Assembly: GCF_004297875.1 (NCBI RefSeq)
Contig: NZ_SCSK01000004.1
Span: forward strand, 1-64,000
Direction of reading: 5' to 3'
From: Pandoraea sp.
Lineage (GTDB): Bacteria; Pseudomonadota; Gammaproteobacteria; Burkholderiales; Burkholderiaceae
Length of the DNA stretch: 64,000 nucleotides
The notes beneath the pieces were generated by a model that saw nothing but the letters and a program-made list of their open reading frames with translations, did no database searches and was not told where the DNA came from. Numbering within the stretch: position 1 is the first letter of the stretch; every line of letters begins with the position of its first letter. The translations under genes were made by a program, and so were the position numbers. Below are positions 14,807 to 23,486 of this stretch, one piece after another.

Positions 14807-16111
14807 CTATGCCTCGAGGCTGGCGCCTTTGGTTTCGGGCGAAGCCAGGATGGCGAAAATCGCCAGCGCCGCGTAACCCATCACCAGCATGCCGATGTAG
14901 AGATAGGCGCGATGGATGCCGTAGGTATGCAGCAGCATGCCGGCGATAATCGGAATCAGCCCGCCGCCATACACTTGCGATACCTGGTAGCCGGCACTGG
15001 CCCCAGAGGCGCGGTACTTGGTCGGGAAGCTCTCCGTGTAGAAGGTCGGTACCGCGCCGTAGCCGAAGCCGAACACAAAGCCGAAGCCGATAATTTCAGC
15101 GATCGTCGCGAGCAGGAAATTGCCGGTGTTGAGCAGATAGAAATACGGGATGGCGAATACGAAAGCAACGACCGCGGCGATCAGCAAGATCGTGCGGCGA
15201 TTGATTTTGTCGGCCAACGTCGAGCCGATGATCATGAACACCAGCATAAAGGCCGCGGCGATCAGGCCAATCGTCTCGGCCTGCGTGCCGGTGAACCCGA
15301 CCGACTTCATATAGCCGGTGCCGAACACGAAGCTCAGGAAGAATACACCGCCGAACATGGCGTTGACCAGCGAGGTGCGCAGGATGCGCAGTGGCATGTC
15401 GCGCCACACTTGCCGGGCCGGATGCTGCAGGGTCTGGCTATTGGATTTGAAGCCCTCGAACACGAAGCTGTCCATGGTACGCGTGCGAATCACGATGCCG
15501 ACGATCGCCACGATAAAGCCGATCACGAAGAAAATCCGCCAGCCCCAGCTCAGGAATGCAGCGGGGGACATCAGCGATTTGACGAAAATCACCGAGCCGA
15601 ACCCCAGCAGCAGGCCGATCGGAATCGCGAAGCCGACCCAGGCACCCCAGAAAGCGCGGCGCTTGGAGCGTGCGGCCTGCTCGACCACCCAGGTCGCCGC
15701 AGTGCCGAATTCGGCGCCGAAACTTATCCCCTGCAGGAGCCGGAAGACGATCAGCAGCACCGGTGCAATCACGCCGATGCTGTTGTACGACGGGGTCAGC
15801 CCGATGGCCAGGGTGCTGAAGCCCATCAACAGCAGCGCATAGACCATCGCGTCCTTGCGGCCCAGGCGGTCGGCGATATTGCCGAAGATGAAAGCGCCCA
15901 GAGGCCGGATGATGATGCCGATGCCGTAGACCGCGATCGCCGCGGCAATCGCGGCTAAACCAGGCAGCTTGAAGAACACGCCGCCCCACACCGTTGCGGC
16001 CATGATGCCGGTCACCAGGAAGTCGTATTGCTCGATGACGGAACCGATAATGCTGGCCAGCGCCACTTTGCGAATCTGCTGTTCCGTGGGATGGCCGTTT
16101 GTCTCTTTCAT
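14807..16111 (-). CDS. MHS-family major facilitator (metabolite:H+ symporter)
   Basis: A 434-residue, 12-helix inner-membrane transporter. The MHS subgroup is shown by the opening IIGSVIEQYDFLVTGIMAA, the loop GNIADRLGRKDAMVY (the family GxxxDRxGR motif between helices 2 and 3) and RLLQGISFGAEFGTAATWV. Relatives carry organic acids, osmolytes or amino acids with protons. The gene starts 27 bases after the NMT1-type binding-protein gene and is probably co-transcribed with it, so the two may handle the same compound. The substrate is unknown. Confidence 0.87.
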   Translation of the reverse strand: MKETNGHPTEQQIRKVALASIIGSVIEQYDFLVTGIMAATVWGGVFFKLPGLAAIAAAIAVYGIGIIIRPLGAFIFGNIADRLGRKDAMVYALLLMGFSTLAIGLTPSYNSIGVIAPVLLIVFRLLQGISFGAEFGTAATWVVEQAARSKRRAFWGAWVGFAIPIGLLLGFGSVIFVKSLMSPAAFLSWGWRIFFVIGFIVAIVGIVIRTRTMDSFVFEGFKSNSQTLQHPARQVWRDMPLRILRTSLVNAMFGGVFFLSFVFGTGYMKSVGFTGTQAETIGLIAAAFMLVFMIIGSTLADKINRRTILLIAAVVAFVFAIPYFYLLNTGNFLLATIAEIIGFGFVFGFGYGAVPTFYTESFPTKYRASGASAGYQVSQVYGGGLIPIIAGMLLHTYGIHRAYLYIGMLVMGYAALAIFAILASPETKGASLEA

Positions 16112-16138
16112 GTTTGATCTCCGTTGAAAATTTTTTCT

Positions 16139-17215
16139 TCACCTGCCTGATTTGTCCACTCGATGGGACACCCGCGCCACCAGTTGCGGTACGAACAATT
16201 CCGTCCAGCGTTCGGGTTTGATCCTGATCGTGCCGGTACCGTAGAGAAAATTCACGTAGTCCATGATTTGATTCGGTATCAGCGAAAAACGGGTATCGGG
16301 ATCGTCGAGCATGCCCAGCACTTCCCTGGCCGAGACGCTCACTGCGGCATCGGCCGCATACAGCGCGGCGGCCACATGCCGGTGCGCCGCGATGAAGCGA
16401 TTCGCTTCGTCGAGCGCGTCGAGAAAGACGTCGACCATGAGCGGATGCGACTGCGTGAAGCGCCTGGGCGCGAAGATCACGTCCAGAGTGATATTGCCCA
16501 GCACGTCCACGGAACTCAGGACGCGATGCACGTCTTTGTGCAGCAGTTCCAGATAGGAGAAGGGCGGCGATGCGAGATGCGCGCTCACACCGTCGCGCCG
16601 CTCGATGAGCGCGCGCATCGCTGCCGGATGCGGATAATTGGCGGTCAACGCGTCCAGGGCGGCGAAGTGCCGCGGGCCCAGTATTTTGGACGCCATCATC
16701 TGCAACACCACCGCGGAGAGCGAGGTCTTGATGCCCGGCACGGCGATCTTGTCCTTTGCCGTGAAGTCGCGCAGCGAGCGGATTCGCGGGCGATTGGCAT
16801 TGAGCCACAGCGACGTTGCGCTCAGCCCGCTCACGCCGACGACCTCGACGTTCGGAATGCCCCTGGCCCTGGCCCAAAGGTCAATGAAACCGGGCGCGCC
16901 GGTGCCGGCAAAGTCGAGCGTACCCGCCATCATGGCGTCGTTGATCGAGCCGCCGCCGTCGAGCAATACCCAGCTGACGCGGCAATTGCCGGCCCCCAGG
17001 CGCGCCGCGTGCTTCTCGAACAGGCGCTGCTTTTCCATGACCAGCAGCGGCAAATACAGAATGCCATAACCCTTCGAGATACGAATCTCCAGTGGCGCAT
17101 CGGCGAGAGCGGCGGCGGGCATTGCCGCGAGCATGCCGGCCGCGGCCACGAACGCTCGCCGCCCAGGGCGCGGCGAGCGGCGGCCGGCGGCACTGGCATC
17201 GTTCACACGTAACAA
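16139..17215 (-). CDS. NMT1/SsuA-type periplasmic substrate-binding protein
   Basis: A binding protein of about 358 residues related to the taurine/sulfonate/THI5 group. It has a Tat-like export signal (PGRRAFVAAAGMLAAMP...ALA), then LEIRISKGYGILYLPLLVMEK and a mid-protein DFAGTGAPGFIDLWARA typical of the fold. I prefer the TTG at 17215 (AGGAG five bases upstream); a GTG at 17206 or longer starts up to 17293 are possible. No ABC permease or ATPase is next to it; its neighbours are an MFS transporter and, divergently, a two-component system. It may deliver ligand to the sensor or to a distant ABC transporter. Confidence 0.75.
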   Translation of the reverse strand: MLRVNDASAAGRRSPRPGRRAFVAAAGMLAAMPAAALADAPLEIRISKGYGILYLPLLVMEKQRLFEKHAARLGAGNCRVSWVLLDGGGSINDAMMAGTLDFAGTGAPGFIDLWARARGIPNVEVVGVSGLSATSLWLNANRPRIRSLRDFTAKDKIAVPGIKTSLSAVVLQMMASKILGPRHFAALDALTANYPHPAAMRALIERRDGVSAHLASPPFSYLELLHKDVHRVLSSVDVLGNITLDVIFAPRRFTQSHPLMVDVFLDALDEANRFIAAHRHVAAALYAADAAVSVSAREVLGMLDDPDTRFSLIPNQIMDYVNFLYGTGTIRIKPERWTELFVPQLVARVSHRVDKSGR

Positions 17216-17333
17216 GTTGTCTCCTGATCTCGAAGTCGCTTGACTATTTATTTGGCGCAAGCTTATCTTCCGAACCTGAGATAACACTGACAAATCGCCC
17301 TGGGGTTAACGTGAAAAATCGGCAAGGAAGGGC

Positions 17334-17999
17334 ATGCGGATTCTGATCGTCGAGGACGGCAAGGATATCGGTGCCGCGATCCGCAACCGCCTGGCGCGAT
17401 TGGGGCATGCCGTCGATCTGCAGATCGACGGCCGCGAGGCGAACGCCTTGCTGCGCGTGCAGCCCTACGATCTGGTGGTGCTCGACGTCATGCTGCCGTC
17501 CATGGATGGATTTGCCATTTTGCGCGAGCTGCGCGAGCGCGGCAGCGAAACGCCGGTGCTGCTGCTGAGCGCGCGCTCGGCGATTGATGATCGCGTGAGC
17601 GGCCTGAGCCTGGGCGCCGACGATTATCTGGTCAAACCGTTCGACTATCGGGAGCTGGAGGCGCGGGTCCAGGCGCTTTTGCGTCGCAGGAGCGGTCAGG
17701 TGTCCGACCGCCTGAACCTTGGCGGTCTAAGCCTCGATCGCAGCAATCGTCTGGCCGAACTGGGCGGACAACCGCTGGCGCTCTCGCGCAAGGAGTTTGC
17801 ATTGCTGGAGATACTGGCCAGCCGGCCGCAGCGCATTTTTTCCAAGGACGAATTGCTCAATCAACTGTTTCCCTTCGAAAAAGAGCCCAGTTTGAATGCC
17901 GTCGAGCAGTACGTGACGCGCTTGCGCAAGAAGCTGCAGGGCAGCGACGTTGAAATCCGCACCGCGCGAGGCATGGGATATCAACTTGCGCTCGCCTAA
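17334..17999 (+). CDS. OmpR-family response regulator (TctD/QseB-like)
   Basis: A 221-residue DNA-binding regulator. The receiver domain (1-115) shows the acidic pocket (ED at 7-8), the phospho-acceptor Asp51 in VVLDVMLPSMDG and the conserved Lys101 in LVKPF. The C-terminal winged helix (about 125-220) ends with the usual EQYVTRLRKKL and RTARGMGYQL. It overlaps the kinase gene by about 14 bases and is divergent from the binding-protein/MHS genes, its probable targets. TctD-like systems respond to tricarboxylates; the actual signal here is not known. Confidence 0.9.
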   Translation: MRILIVEDGKDIGAAIRNRLARLGHAVDLQIDGREANALLRVQPYDLVVLDVMLPSMDGFAILRELRERGSETPVLLLSARSAIDDRVSGLSLGADDYLVKPFDYRELEARVQALLRRRSGQVSDRLNLGGLSLDRSNRLAELGGQPLALSRKEFALLEILASRPQRIFSKDELLNQLFPFEKEPSLNAVEQYVTRLRKKLQGSDVEIRTARGMGYQLALA

Positions 18000-19410
18000 G
18001 TACATCGGGAAAACGCTGTTCGGGCGCACGCTGCTGTTCGTTGCACTGGTGGTTATTTCCGGTGCGATCATGCTTGCGTTGATCGCCCGTTATTACGCCG
18101 CGGCCGCGGCCCAGGAAGCCTATGACCGGTTGCTCTCGGGCGCGGTTATCCAGGTGGCGGAAAATCTCTATGTCCAGGGTGGCGTGCTGGCGCTGAATCC
18201 GCCGCTGGACGCCTTCGCAACCATGTCGGACTATGATCCTGTCTATTACAAGGTGGTCGATCCGCGCGGCATGGTGATCGCCGGATATCCGGATCTGCGG
18301 GCCGGGGCGACGTTGGCGGCAGCCCAACGCGGGCCGATCTTCGAGAACGGCTTCTATCATGGGCGGCGCGTGAGAATCGCCACGATTGCCCGCTATATGC
18401 CCGATGCCGCCGTACCCGGCTGGAGCCTGGTCACGGTCGCGCAGACCGTTCATGCGCGACAGCAATTGACCAACGCGATGACGCTCAAGGTCTGCTTGCT
18501 GATCGCGGCCATGAGCGTGCTGGCCATCAGTGCCAGCGGCGTGGCGATCAAACGCGGCCTGCAGCCGCTTGCTCAGATCGAGCAGTTGATCATGCGGCGC
18601 GATCCGGGAGATCTCAAGCCACTGGTGGTGAACACCCCGGCCGAGATGGGCGCGATTATCGGCGCCATCAATCTTTTGATGCAGCGCCTGGCCAGGCGCA
18701 TGACCATGATGCAGCGTTTCATCGCCGATGCCGCGCATCAGATTCGCACGCCCCTGGCAAGTCTGGATGCGCAAATCGAATTGCTGACGATGGAGCCGGA
18801 CGCCGCAGCGCGCGACCGGCGCATCGCCGCGCTGCAGGCTTCCTGCGCGGATGCCGGCCGGCTTGCCGGTCAATTGCTGAACCATGCGATGGTGATCCAC
18901 CGCTCGGAAGCCATGCAACTGCAGCCGGTCGAGCTCAATGCCCTGGTGCGCGAAGCGCTCGGCAGGGCCGTTCCTCTGGCAGGCGAGCGCGACGTGAGTG
19001 TGACGTTTCGCTGCGACCAGGACCCGACGTACATCTTCGGCGACAGCGTCAGCCTGCAGGAGGCCATATCGAACGTGCTGCACAACGCCCTCTGTCACGG
19101 GCAGGCCGATGCGATTGACGTATCCGTTGAAAGCGCGGGGCAGGGCGTCACACTGCGCATCACCGACAACGGTTGCGGTATCGATCCGGCCGACTGGGAC
19201 GCGGCGTTGCAACCGTTTGTGAAACTGCGCGAGCAGCAACGGGGCTCGGGGCTCGGATTGGCCATCGTCGACGAGGTGATGCGCGCGCATGGCGGCCAGA
19301 TCCGGTTTGCCCGGCCGCAGGGTGGCGGCTTCTCTGTATTGCTCACCTTTCGGCGCGCCGTCGGCCCGGCCCCGAACGGCTCGGCCGATCCCTCACCGAA
19401 ACCCGATTGA
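17986..19410 (+). CDS. TctE-like sensor histidine kinase
   Basis: An inner-membrane kinase of about 474 residues. It has a first helix (about 10-35), a periplasmic sensor region of about 120 residues like the two-component sensor-kinase N-terminal domain of TctE, a second helix near 165-185, HisKA with the phospho-acceptor His near 251 (FIADAAHQIRTP) and an ATP-binding domain with N box (ISNVLHNAL), DNGCGI and GSGLGLAIV. The start is uncertain: the TTG at 17986 overlaps the regulator gene; an earlier TTG at 17950 is less likely. It is paired with the response regulator just upstream. Confidence 0.85.
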   Translation: MRSPKYIGKTLFGRTLLFVALVVISGAIMLALIARYYAAAAAQEAYDRLLSGAVIQVAENLYVQGGVLALNPPLDAFATMSDYDPVYYKVVDPRGMVIAGYPDLRAGATLAAAQRGPIFENGFYHGRRVRIATIARYMPDAAVPGWSLVTVAQTVHARQQLTNAMTLKVCLLIAAMSVLAISASGVAIKRGLQPLAQIEQLIMRRDPGDLKPLVVNTPAEMGAIIGAINLLMQRLARRMTMMQRFIADAAHQIRTPLASLDAQIELLTMEPDAAARDRRIAALQASCADAGRLAGQLLNHAMVIHRSEAMQLQPVELNALVREALGRAVPLAGERDVSVTFRCDQDPTYIFGDSVSLQEAISNVLHNALCHGQADAIDVSVESAGQGVTLRITDNGCGIDPADWDAALQPFVKLREQQRGSGLGLAIVDEVMRAHGGQIRFARPQGGGFSVLLTFRRAVGPAPNGSADPSPKPD

Positions 19411-19701
19411 TTCATATCGGAACATGCGGCAGTGCCGCCTACAAGGGTGTGACGGCGCGCCCCTCGTATTCCTGTCATGGCATCGATTGACGCCACGCCG
19501 CATTTCATATGCCAGGGTGATTGGTTTTACTAAATTTTCGTCAAAAGCGTCTAAGCTGTTAATGGAGCAGGGCGGCCGGCGGGCCGCGCCGCCCGGCCTC
19601 GATGCGCCAAGTCGGGGCGACGGTCTCTCGGTAAAAGCCACTATGGCGATGGCGCGGCTGTGACGCTAGAGTGGGGTAGGGAAAATTTGCAGGAGATCGA
19701 T
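19411..19701. other. Intergenic region before uspA
   Basis: About 290 bases between the kinase and the UspA gene. I see no coding frame with gene-like composition, no clear terminator and no recognisable regulator site, apart from a KOPS-like octamer GGGTAGGG at 19674-19681. The promoter of the UspA gene must lie here. Confidence 0.5.
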
Positions 19702-20157
19702 ATGGCAGCCTACAACCGTATTTTGCTGTGCTATGACGGTTCGCGCGAAGGCCGCAAGGCGTTGCGTTGCGGCGCTAATCTGGCACTCGACCTGAAGGCC
19801 GAAACACATGTGCTGGCGGTGGTCGACATTATCTCGAACGTCGCGCAAAGCGGCGGCATCATGGCCGACGTGACTTGCAGTGCGATCGAAACCACCACAC
19901 GCGAGATCCTGGAGGAAGGCGTGCAGTGGCTGACCTCGCGCGGCGTGAATGCGACCGGGCATCTGGCGCACGGTCGCCCGATCGAGGAAATCCCGCGTCT
20001 GGCGGAAAAACTCAATGCCGATCTGATCGTGGTTGGGCATCAGACACGCGGCACGCTGGCCCGCTGGTGGGCCGGCGGCTCGGAGAGCGCCATGCTGCTC
20101 GACCGGGTCTCGTGTAGCCTGCTGGTGTCGGTGGGGGCCGATACCGAGCAGTCCTGA
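19702..20157 (+). CDS. Universal stress protein, UspA family
   Basis: A 151-residue single UspA domain: RILLCYDGSREGRKAL at the N-terminus, where the usual DGS contacts nucleotide, and the C-terminal LNADLIVVGHQTRG...GSESAMLLDRVSCSLLVS, in which the family ATP-binding signature G-2x-G-9x-G-(S/T) is partly visible (GHQTRGTLARWWAGGS). The start at 19702 has AGGAG six bases upstream. It stands alone. UspA proteins support survival under starvation, oxidative and membrane stress; no specific role can be assigned. Confidence 0.88.
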   Translation: MAAYNRILLCYDGSREGRKALRCGANLALDLKAETHVLAVVDIISNVAQSGGIMADVTCSAIETTTREILEEGVQWLTSRGVNATGHLAHGRPIEEIPRLAEKLNADLIVVGHQTRGTLARWWAGGSESAMLLDRVSCSLLVSVGADTEQS

Positions 20158-20252
20158 GGGTCTTCGCGCCGGCCAGTGATTTGCCGAAGCATGCGGCTGG
20201 CGAGCCGGCCGCATGCTTGCTGCCATTTTCTACGCCAGGACCATATTGCTGC

Positions 20253-20606
20253 TCATAGGGCGGCGGTTACCGAAATCTCCACCAGCAGTTCCGGACGCGC
20301 CAGACTTGCCTGTACCGTGGCTCGGGCGGGTGCGCAGTCGGGCGCCACCCATGCGTCCCATACCTCGTTCATGCCGGCGAAATCGGCTGCGATGTCCTTG
20401 AGCCAGACTTGAGCGGTCAATAGCCTTGTCTTGTCGATGCCGGCGTCGGCCAGAAAGCCATCGATCTTTGCCAATACCTGGCGCGTCTGACCCGCGATGT
20501 CCTGCGCCGGGTCGCCAGCGGTCTGGCCGCCGATGAAAACCATGCCGTTATAAATCACCACGCGGCTCATGCGGGTGCTCGGATGAAAGCGTTTAATTTC
20601 GTTCAT
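20253..20606 (-). CDS. RidA/YjgF-family enamine/imine deaminase
   Basis: A 117-residue Rid-family protein, which hydrolyses reactive enamine and imine intermediates to keto acids and ammonia. Motifs seen are YNGMVFIGGQTAGDP near the N-terminus and PARATVQASLARPELLVEISVTAAL at the end, where the Arg and Glu bind the carboxylate and activate water in RidA. The start at 20606 is preferred over 20621. It is the last gene of an operon encoding an FAD amine/amino-acid oxidase, whose primary product is an imine, so a detoxifying or product-releasing role fits well. Confidence 0.88.
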   Translation of the reverse strand: MNEIKRFHPSTRMSRVVIYNGMVFIGGQTAGDPAQDIAGQTRQVLAKIDGFLADAGIDKTRLLTAQVWLKDIAADFAGMNEVWDAWVAPDCAPARATVQASLARPELLVEISVTAAL

Positions 20607-20663
20607 TGTGTCTCTTGTCAAAGTTGCAGTTGTTCAAAAATGGCGATCGGCCACGCGAGCCGC

Positions 20664-22100
20664 TTACTTGGGAAAGCCGCCGCGCGCCATGCGGTTGTCT
20701 TCGTGCATCGGTATGGCTGCAGCCACTTCGCCCAGGGTAATCGGCTTGATGGGGGGGCGAATGCGGTAGTAACCGACTTCCGGAATGGGCTTTGCCTGCG
20801 CGTCGGCAAGCAGTTCGGCGACGGTCAGCCCGCAGAAGCGACCCTGGCACGGGCCCATGCCGCAACGCGAGAACGACTTCGTTTGATTCGGGCCAACGCA
20901 GCCGAGCCTGGCCATCGCACGGATCTCGCCGGCGGTGACTTCCTCGCAGCGGCAGACGATAGTGTCATCGGCGGGCGGGCGGCGGAATGCGTCGGCGGGG
21001 CGATAGAGGGCATCGAGCAAGGGGCGAATGGCCAGATGCCGGGCCAGCTCGGCACGCGCCCCGGCGGCTGCCGCGTCGCGCTCGGCAAGATCGAGTCCGG
21101 CCAGGCGATGGGCAAGCTGGAGCCCGACGAGCCGGCCTGAGACTTCGGCCGCCAGCGCGCCGGCGATACCACCGCCGTCGCCCGCCACGAAAATATCGGC
21201 GATGCTGGTTTGCCCCCACGCGTCGAGCCGAGGCCGCCAGCATAGCTGTGCTGGATCCCAGGCATGGTCGCAGCCGATCGACCGCGTGACCTGTGTGTTC
21301 GGAATCACGCCCTGATGCAACAGCACAAGCGGCGTCTGCAGGCGTCGCACACGGCCGGCGACTTCGTATTCGATCGCTTCGACTCGGTGCGTGCCCAGCA
21401 CCCGGAGTCCTTGCACGTGTTTGACGTGTTCGACGCCAGCGCGGCGAATCGCGCGCAACATGCGCCACCCCTTGGCAAGATAGGACGATGCGCGCAAGGC
21501 GCCGGCCAAATGCGGCAGGGCGGCACGATAGGCGCCCGGTGCGGTAGTGTCGAGCAGCGCGCGAATCTCGATGCCCGCCTGCAGCAATTGCCAGGCAAAC
21601 AAGTACAGCAGCGGCCCGCAGCCAGCCAGCACCGCCGGCGCGCCGGGTGCCAGGGCGGCCGCCTTCAGCAGGGTTTGCGCCGCGCCAACGCCCATAACGC
21701 CCGGCAGCGTCCATCCCGGCACCGGGAAGGGACGTTCCTGCGCGCCGCCGGCCAGCACGATCGCGCGCGCGGCGATTTGCAGCGTGCCGCCGTCGGGCCC
21801 CTGGCGTGTCACGCTCACGCGCCTGTCCGGCGTGATCTGCCAGGCCAGCGTTTGCGGCCAGTAGGCAACGCCGCTGCGCGCGAATGCGTCGACCAGCGTG
21901 CGGCCGTAGAGGTAATCGGGGCCGAGCACGCCAGGATTCGCCAGTGGCGAGTGACTCACATTGCGGTAGATCTGGCCGCCGGGATAGGGATTTTCATCGA
22001 GCACCAGCGTCTCGACGCCGCGCCGATGCGCTTCGAGCGCGGTGGCCATGCCCGCGGGGCCGGCGCCGATGACGAGCAGATCGACATATTTTTCAGTCAT
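20664..22100 (-). CDS. FAD/NAD(P)-binding oxidoreductase subunit with BFD-like 2Fe-2S domain (OoxA/HcnB-like)
   Basis: A 478-residue subunit of a multi-part amine or amino-acid dehydrogenase. It has an N-terminal FAD Rossmann motif VIGAGPAGMATALEAHRRG, a second dinucleotide site near GAPAVLAGCGPLLYLFAWQL and a late FAD segment IFVAGDGGGIAGALAAEVSG. A C-terminal four-cysteine BFD-like cluster follows: CRCEEV, then CGMGPCQGRFCG about 30 residues later. The same architecture occurs in octopine/nopaline oxidase OoxA and cyanide synthase HcnB. The start overlaps the preceding 2Fe-2S gene by ATGA. Confidence 0.85.
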   Translation of the reverse strand: MTEKYVDLLVIGAGPAGMATALEAHRRGVETLVLDENPYPGGQIYRNVSHSPLANPGVLGPDYLYGRTLVDAFARSGVAYWPQTLAWQITPDRRVSVTRQGPDGGTLQIAARAIVLAGGAQERPFPVPGWTLPGVMGVGAAQTLLKAAALAPGAPAVLAGCGPLLYLFAWQLLQAGIEIRALLDTTAPGAYRAALPHLAGALRASSYLAKGWRMLRAIRRAGVEHVKHVQGLRVLGTHRVEAIEYEVAGRVRRLQTPLVLLHQGVIPNTQVTRSIGCDHAWDPAQLCWRPRLDAWGQTSIADIFVAGDGGGIAGALAAEVSGRLVGLQLAHRLAGLDLAERDAAAAGARAELARHLAIRPLLDALYRPADAFRRPPADDTIVCRCEEVTAGEIRAMARLGCVGPNQTKSFSRCGMGPCQGRFCGLTVAELLADAQAKPIPEVGYYRIRPPIKPITLGEVAAAIPMHEDNRMARGGFPK

Positions 22101-22405
22101 GCGATGCTCCTTGCGCCCTGCATGCGCCGCACATGCATGCCATCGCGCACCGGCGTCATGCAGCCTTGGCGGTTTGGCACGCCGTCGATCTCCACCAGGC
22201 AGTCGAAGCACACACCCATCATGCAAAACGGCGCGCGCTCGTTACCGCCCACTGGCGTGGTGCGGCAGACGAGATGCCCGGCGGCCAGCAGTGCGGCTGC
22301 CACGCTCAGCGTGCCGGGCACGTCGTGCGCTCGATCGTCGATATAGATCCGCACGGTGGCATGCTCCGCGCGAGGCAGTGTCTTAAACAGCAAATCGGTT
22401 GGCAT
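22097..22405 (-). CDS. Small 2Fe-2S ferredoxin-like subunit (HcnA-like)
   Basis: A 102-residue electron-transfer subunit. The plant-ferredoxin-type cysteine pattern C-x4-C-x2-C-x11-C is visible in FCMMGVCFDCLVEIDG...GCMTPV. The N-terminus VRIYIDDRAHDVPGTLSVAAALLAAG gives the ubiquitin-like fold. It overlaps the FAD-oxidase gene upstream by 23 bases and the OoxA/HcnB-like gene downstream by four, so the three proteins are almost surely made together as one complex. Confidence 0.87.
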   Translation of the reverse strand: MPTDLLFKTLPRAEHATVRIYIDDRAHDVPGTLSVAAALLAAGHLVCRTTPVGGNERAPFCMMGVCFDCLVEIDGVPNRQGCMTPVRDGMHVRRMQGARSIA

Positions 22406-23486
22406 AGAAAGTATCCAGAAGAGCGGGGCGATCGCCCCCGAGAATCCACGGCGCGATGGTCTCGCAATGCGCGGCTGCCAGCGTCACGCCACTGTGGCAG
22501 GTCGCCAGAAAGGCGCCCGGGTGACGGGTCGATTCCTCGTAGATCGGCAGACCGTCGGGCGTCATCACGCGCAGCGCGCCCCAGGCGCGCACTACCCGCA
22601 CGTGCTTGAGCAGCGGGAACGGCGCGATGGCGCGCCGGGCGATGTCGGCCAGAACGTCCGGCGTGACGCTGTCGTTAAAACCCACGTCCTCCGCCGAATC
22701 GCCCACCAGCACCGAGCCCTCGACCGTTTGCCGCACATAGATGGTCGGGTGGGCCAGAAACGGGCGGACCCGCTCGGTCACCAGAATCTGGCCGCGCAGC
22801 GGCTTGACGGGGGCTCGCAGGCCGACCTGCGGCGCGAGTGCGCGGTTGCCGAGCCCGGCGGCCAGCACGACGCGGCCCGCCTCGAGCGTGTGGCCATTGG
22901 CCACGCGCAGGCGAAACGAGCCGCTGGCCGGGTTGATTTCAGTGACGTTGGCGTTCGGTGCGTACTCGCCGCCGGCATGCTCGTAGGCCGCGAACAGGGC
23001 CCGCAGCGTATAAAGTGGGCTGACGTGTCCATCGTTGGGCGAATAGATGGCGCCAGCGGCATCCGGGCCGATGGCCGGCAGCCGTTGCGCCAGTTCCCTG
23101 CTCTCCAGCACTTCGAACTTCAGGCGCGGCTCGGCAAGATAGAGGCGCTGCATCGTTTCAGCCTTGGTCGTCAGCTCCTGCCGCGACTGCGCGATGTTGA
23201 AGCCGCCCGGCCGGCTAAAGCCGATCGACACGCCGCTGCGCGTGAGCAACTCGTCGGCGAAACCCTGCCAGAGATCTGCCGAATGCAGCGACCAGCGGGC
23301 ATAGCTGACGCAATTGGCGCCTTTGCCCTGGACCCACACCAGCCCGAAATTGCCGCGCGCGGCGCGCAGCGCGCCGTCCTCACCATCGCATACGATGACC
23401 CTTTGGCCGCGTTTGGCCAGTCCGAAGGCGATGGCCATGCCGACCAGGCCGCCGCCGACAACGGCGACATCGAAAGTTTTTTGCAT
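22383..23486 (-). CDS. DAO-family FAD oxidoreductase (OoxB/HcnC-like catalytic subunit)
   Basis: A 367-residue D-amino-acid-oxidase-like flavoprotein, the likely catalytic subunit that oxidises the C-N bond of an amino acid or opine. The N-terminal motif VAVVGGGLVGMAIAFGLAKRG binds FAD; LEAGRVVLAAGLGNRALAPQVGL and the C-terminal GVTLAAAHCETIA are typical of the glycine/D-amino acid oxidase group. It follows the PotC-like permease directly (stop and start adjacent at 23486/23487). Together with the two iron-sulfur partner genes it matches opine oxidase or cyanide-synthase sets; the opine-type transporter and OccR-like regulator favour catabolism. Confidence 0.87.
   Translation of the reverse strand: MQKTFDVAVVGGGLVGMAIAFGLAKRGQRVIVCDGEDGALRAARGNFGLVWVQGKGANCVSYARWSLHSADLWQGFADELLTRSGVSIGFSRPGGFNIAQSRQELTTKAETMQRLYLAEPRLKFEVLESRELAQRLPAIGPDAAGAIYSPNDGHVSPLYTLRALFAAYEHAGGEYAPNANVTEINPASGSFRLRVANGHTLEAGRVVLAAGLGNRALAPQVGLRAPVKPLRGQILVTERVRPFLAHPTIYVRQTVEGSVLVGDSAEDVGFNDSVTPDVLADIARRAIAPFPLLKHVRVVRAWGALRVMTPDGLPIYEESTRHPGAFLATCHSGVTLAAAHCETIAPWILGGDRPALLDTFYANRFAV

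Noticed and set aside
17857..19290. 477-codon minus-strand open frame opposite the histidine kinase
   Set aside because: No domain visible and it lies wholly within the kinase and regulator genes, which have clear catalytic motifs.
20664..23486. Cyanide synthase (hcnABC) identity
   Set aside because: Domain make-up is similar, but gene order differs from hcnA-B-C and the operon begins with an opine/polyamine-type importer and contains RidA, favouring catabolism.
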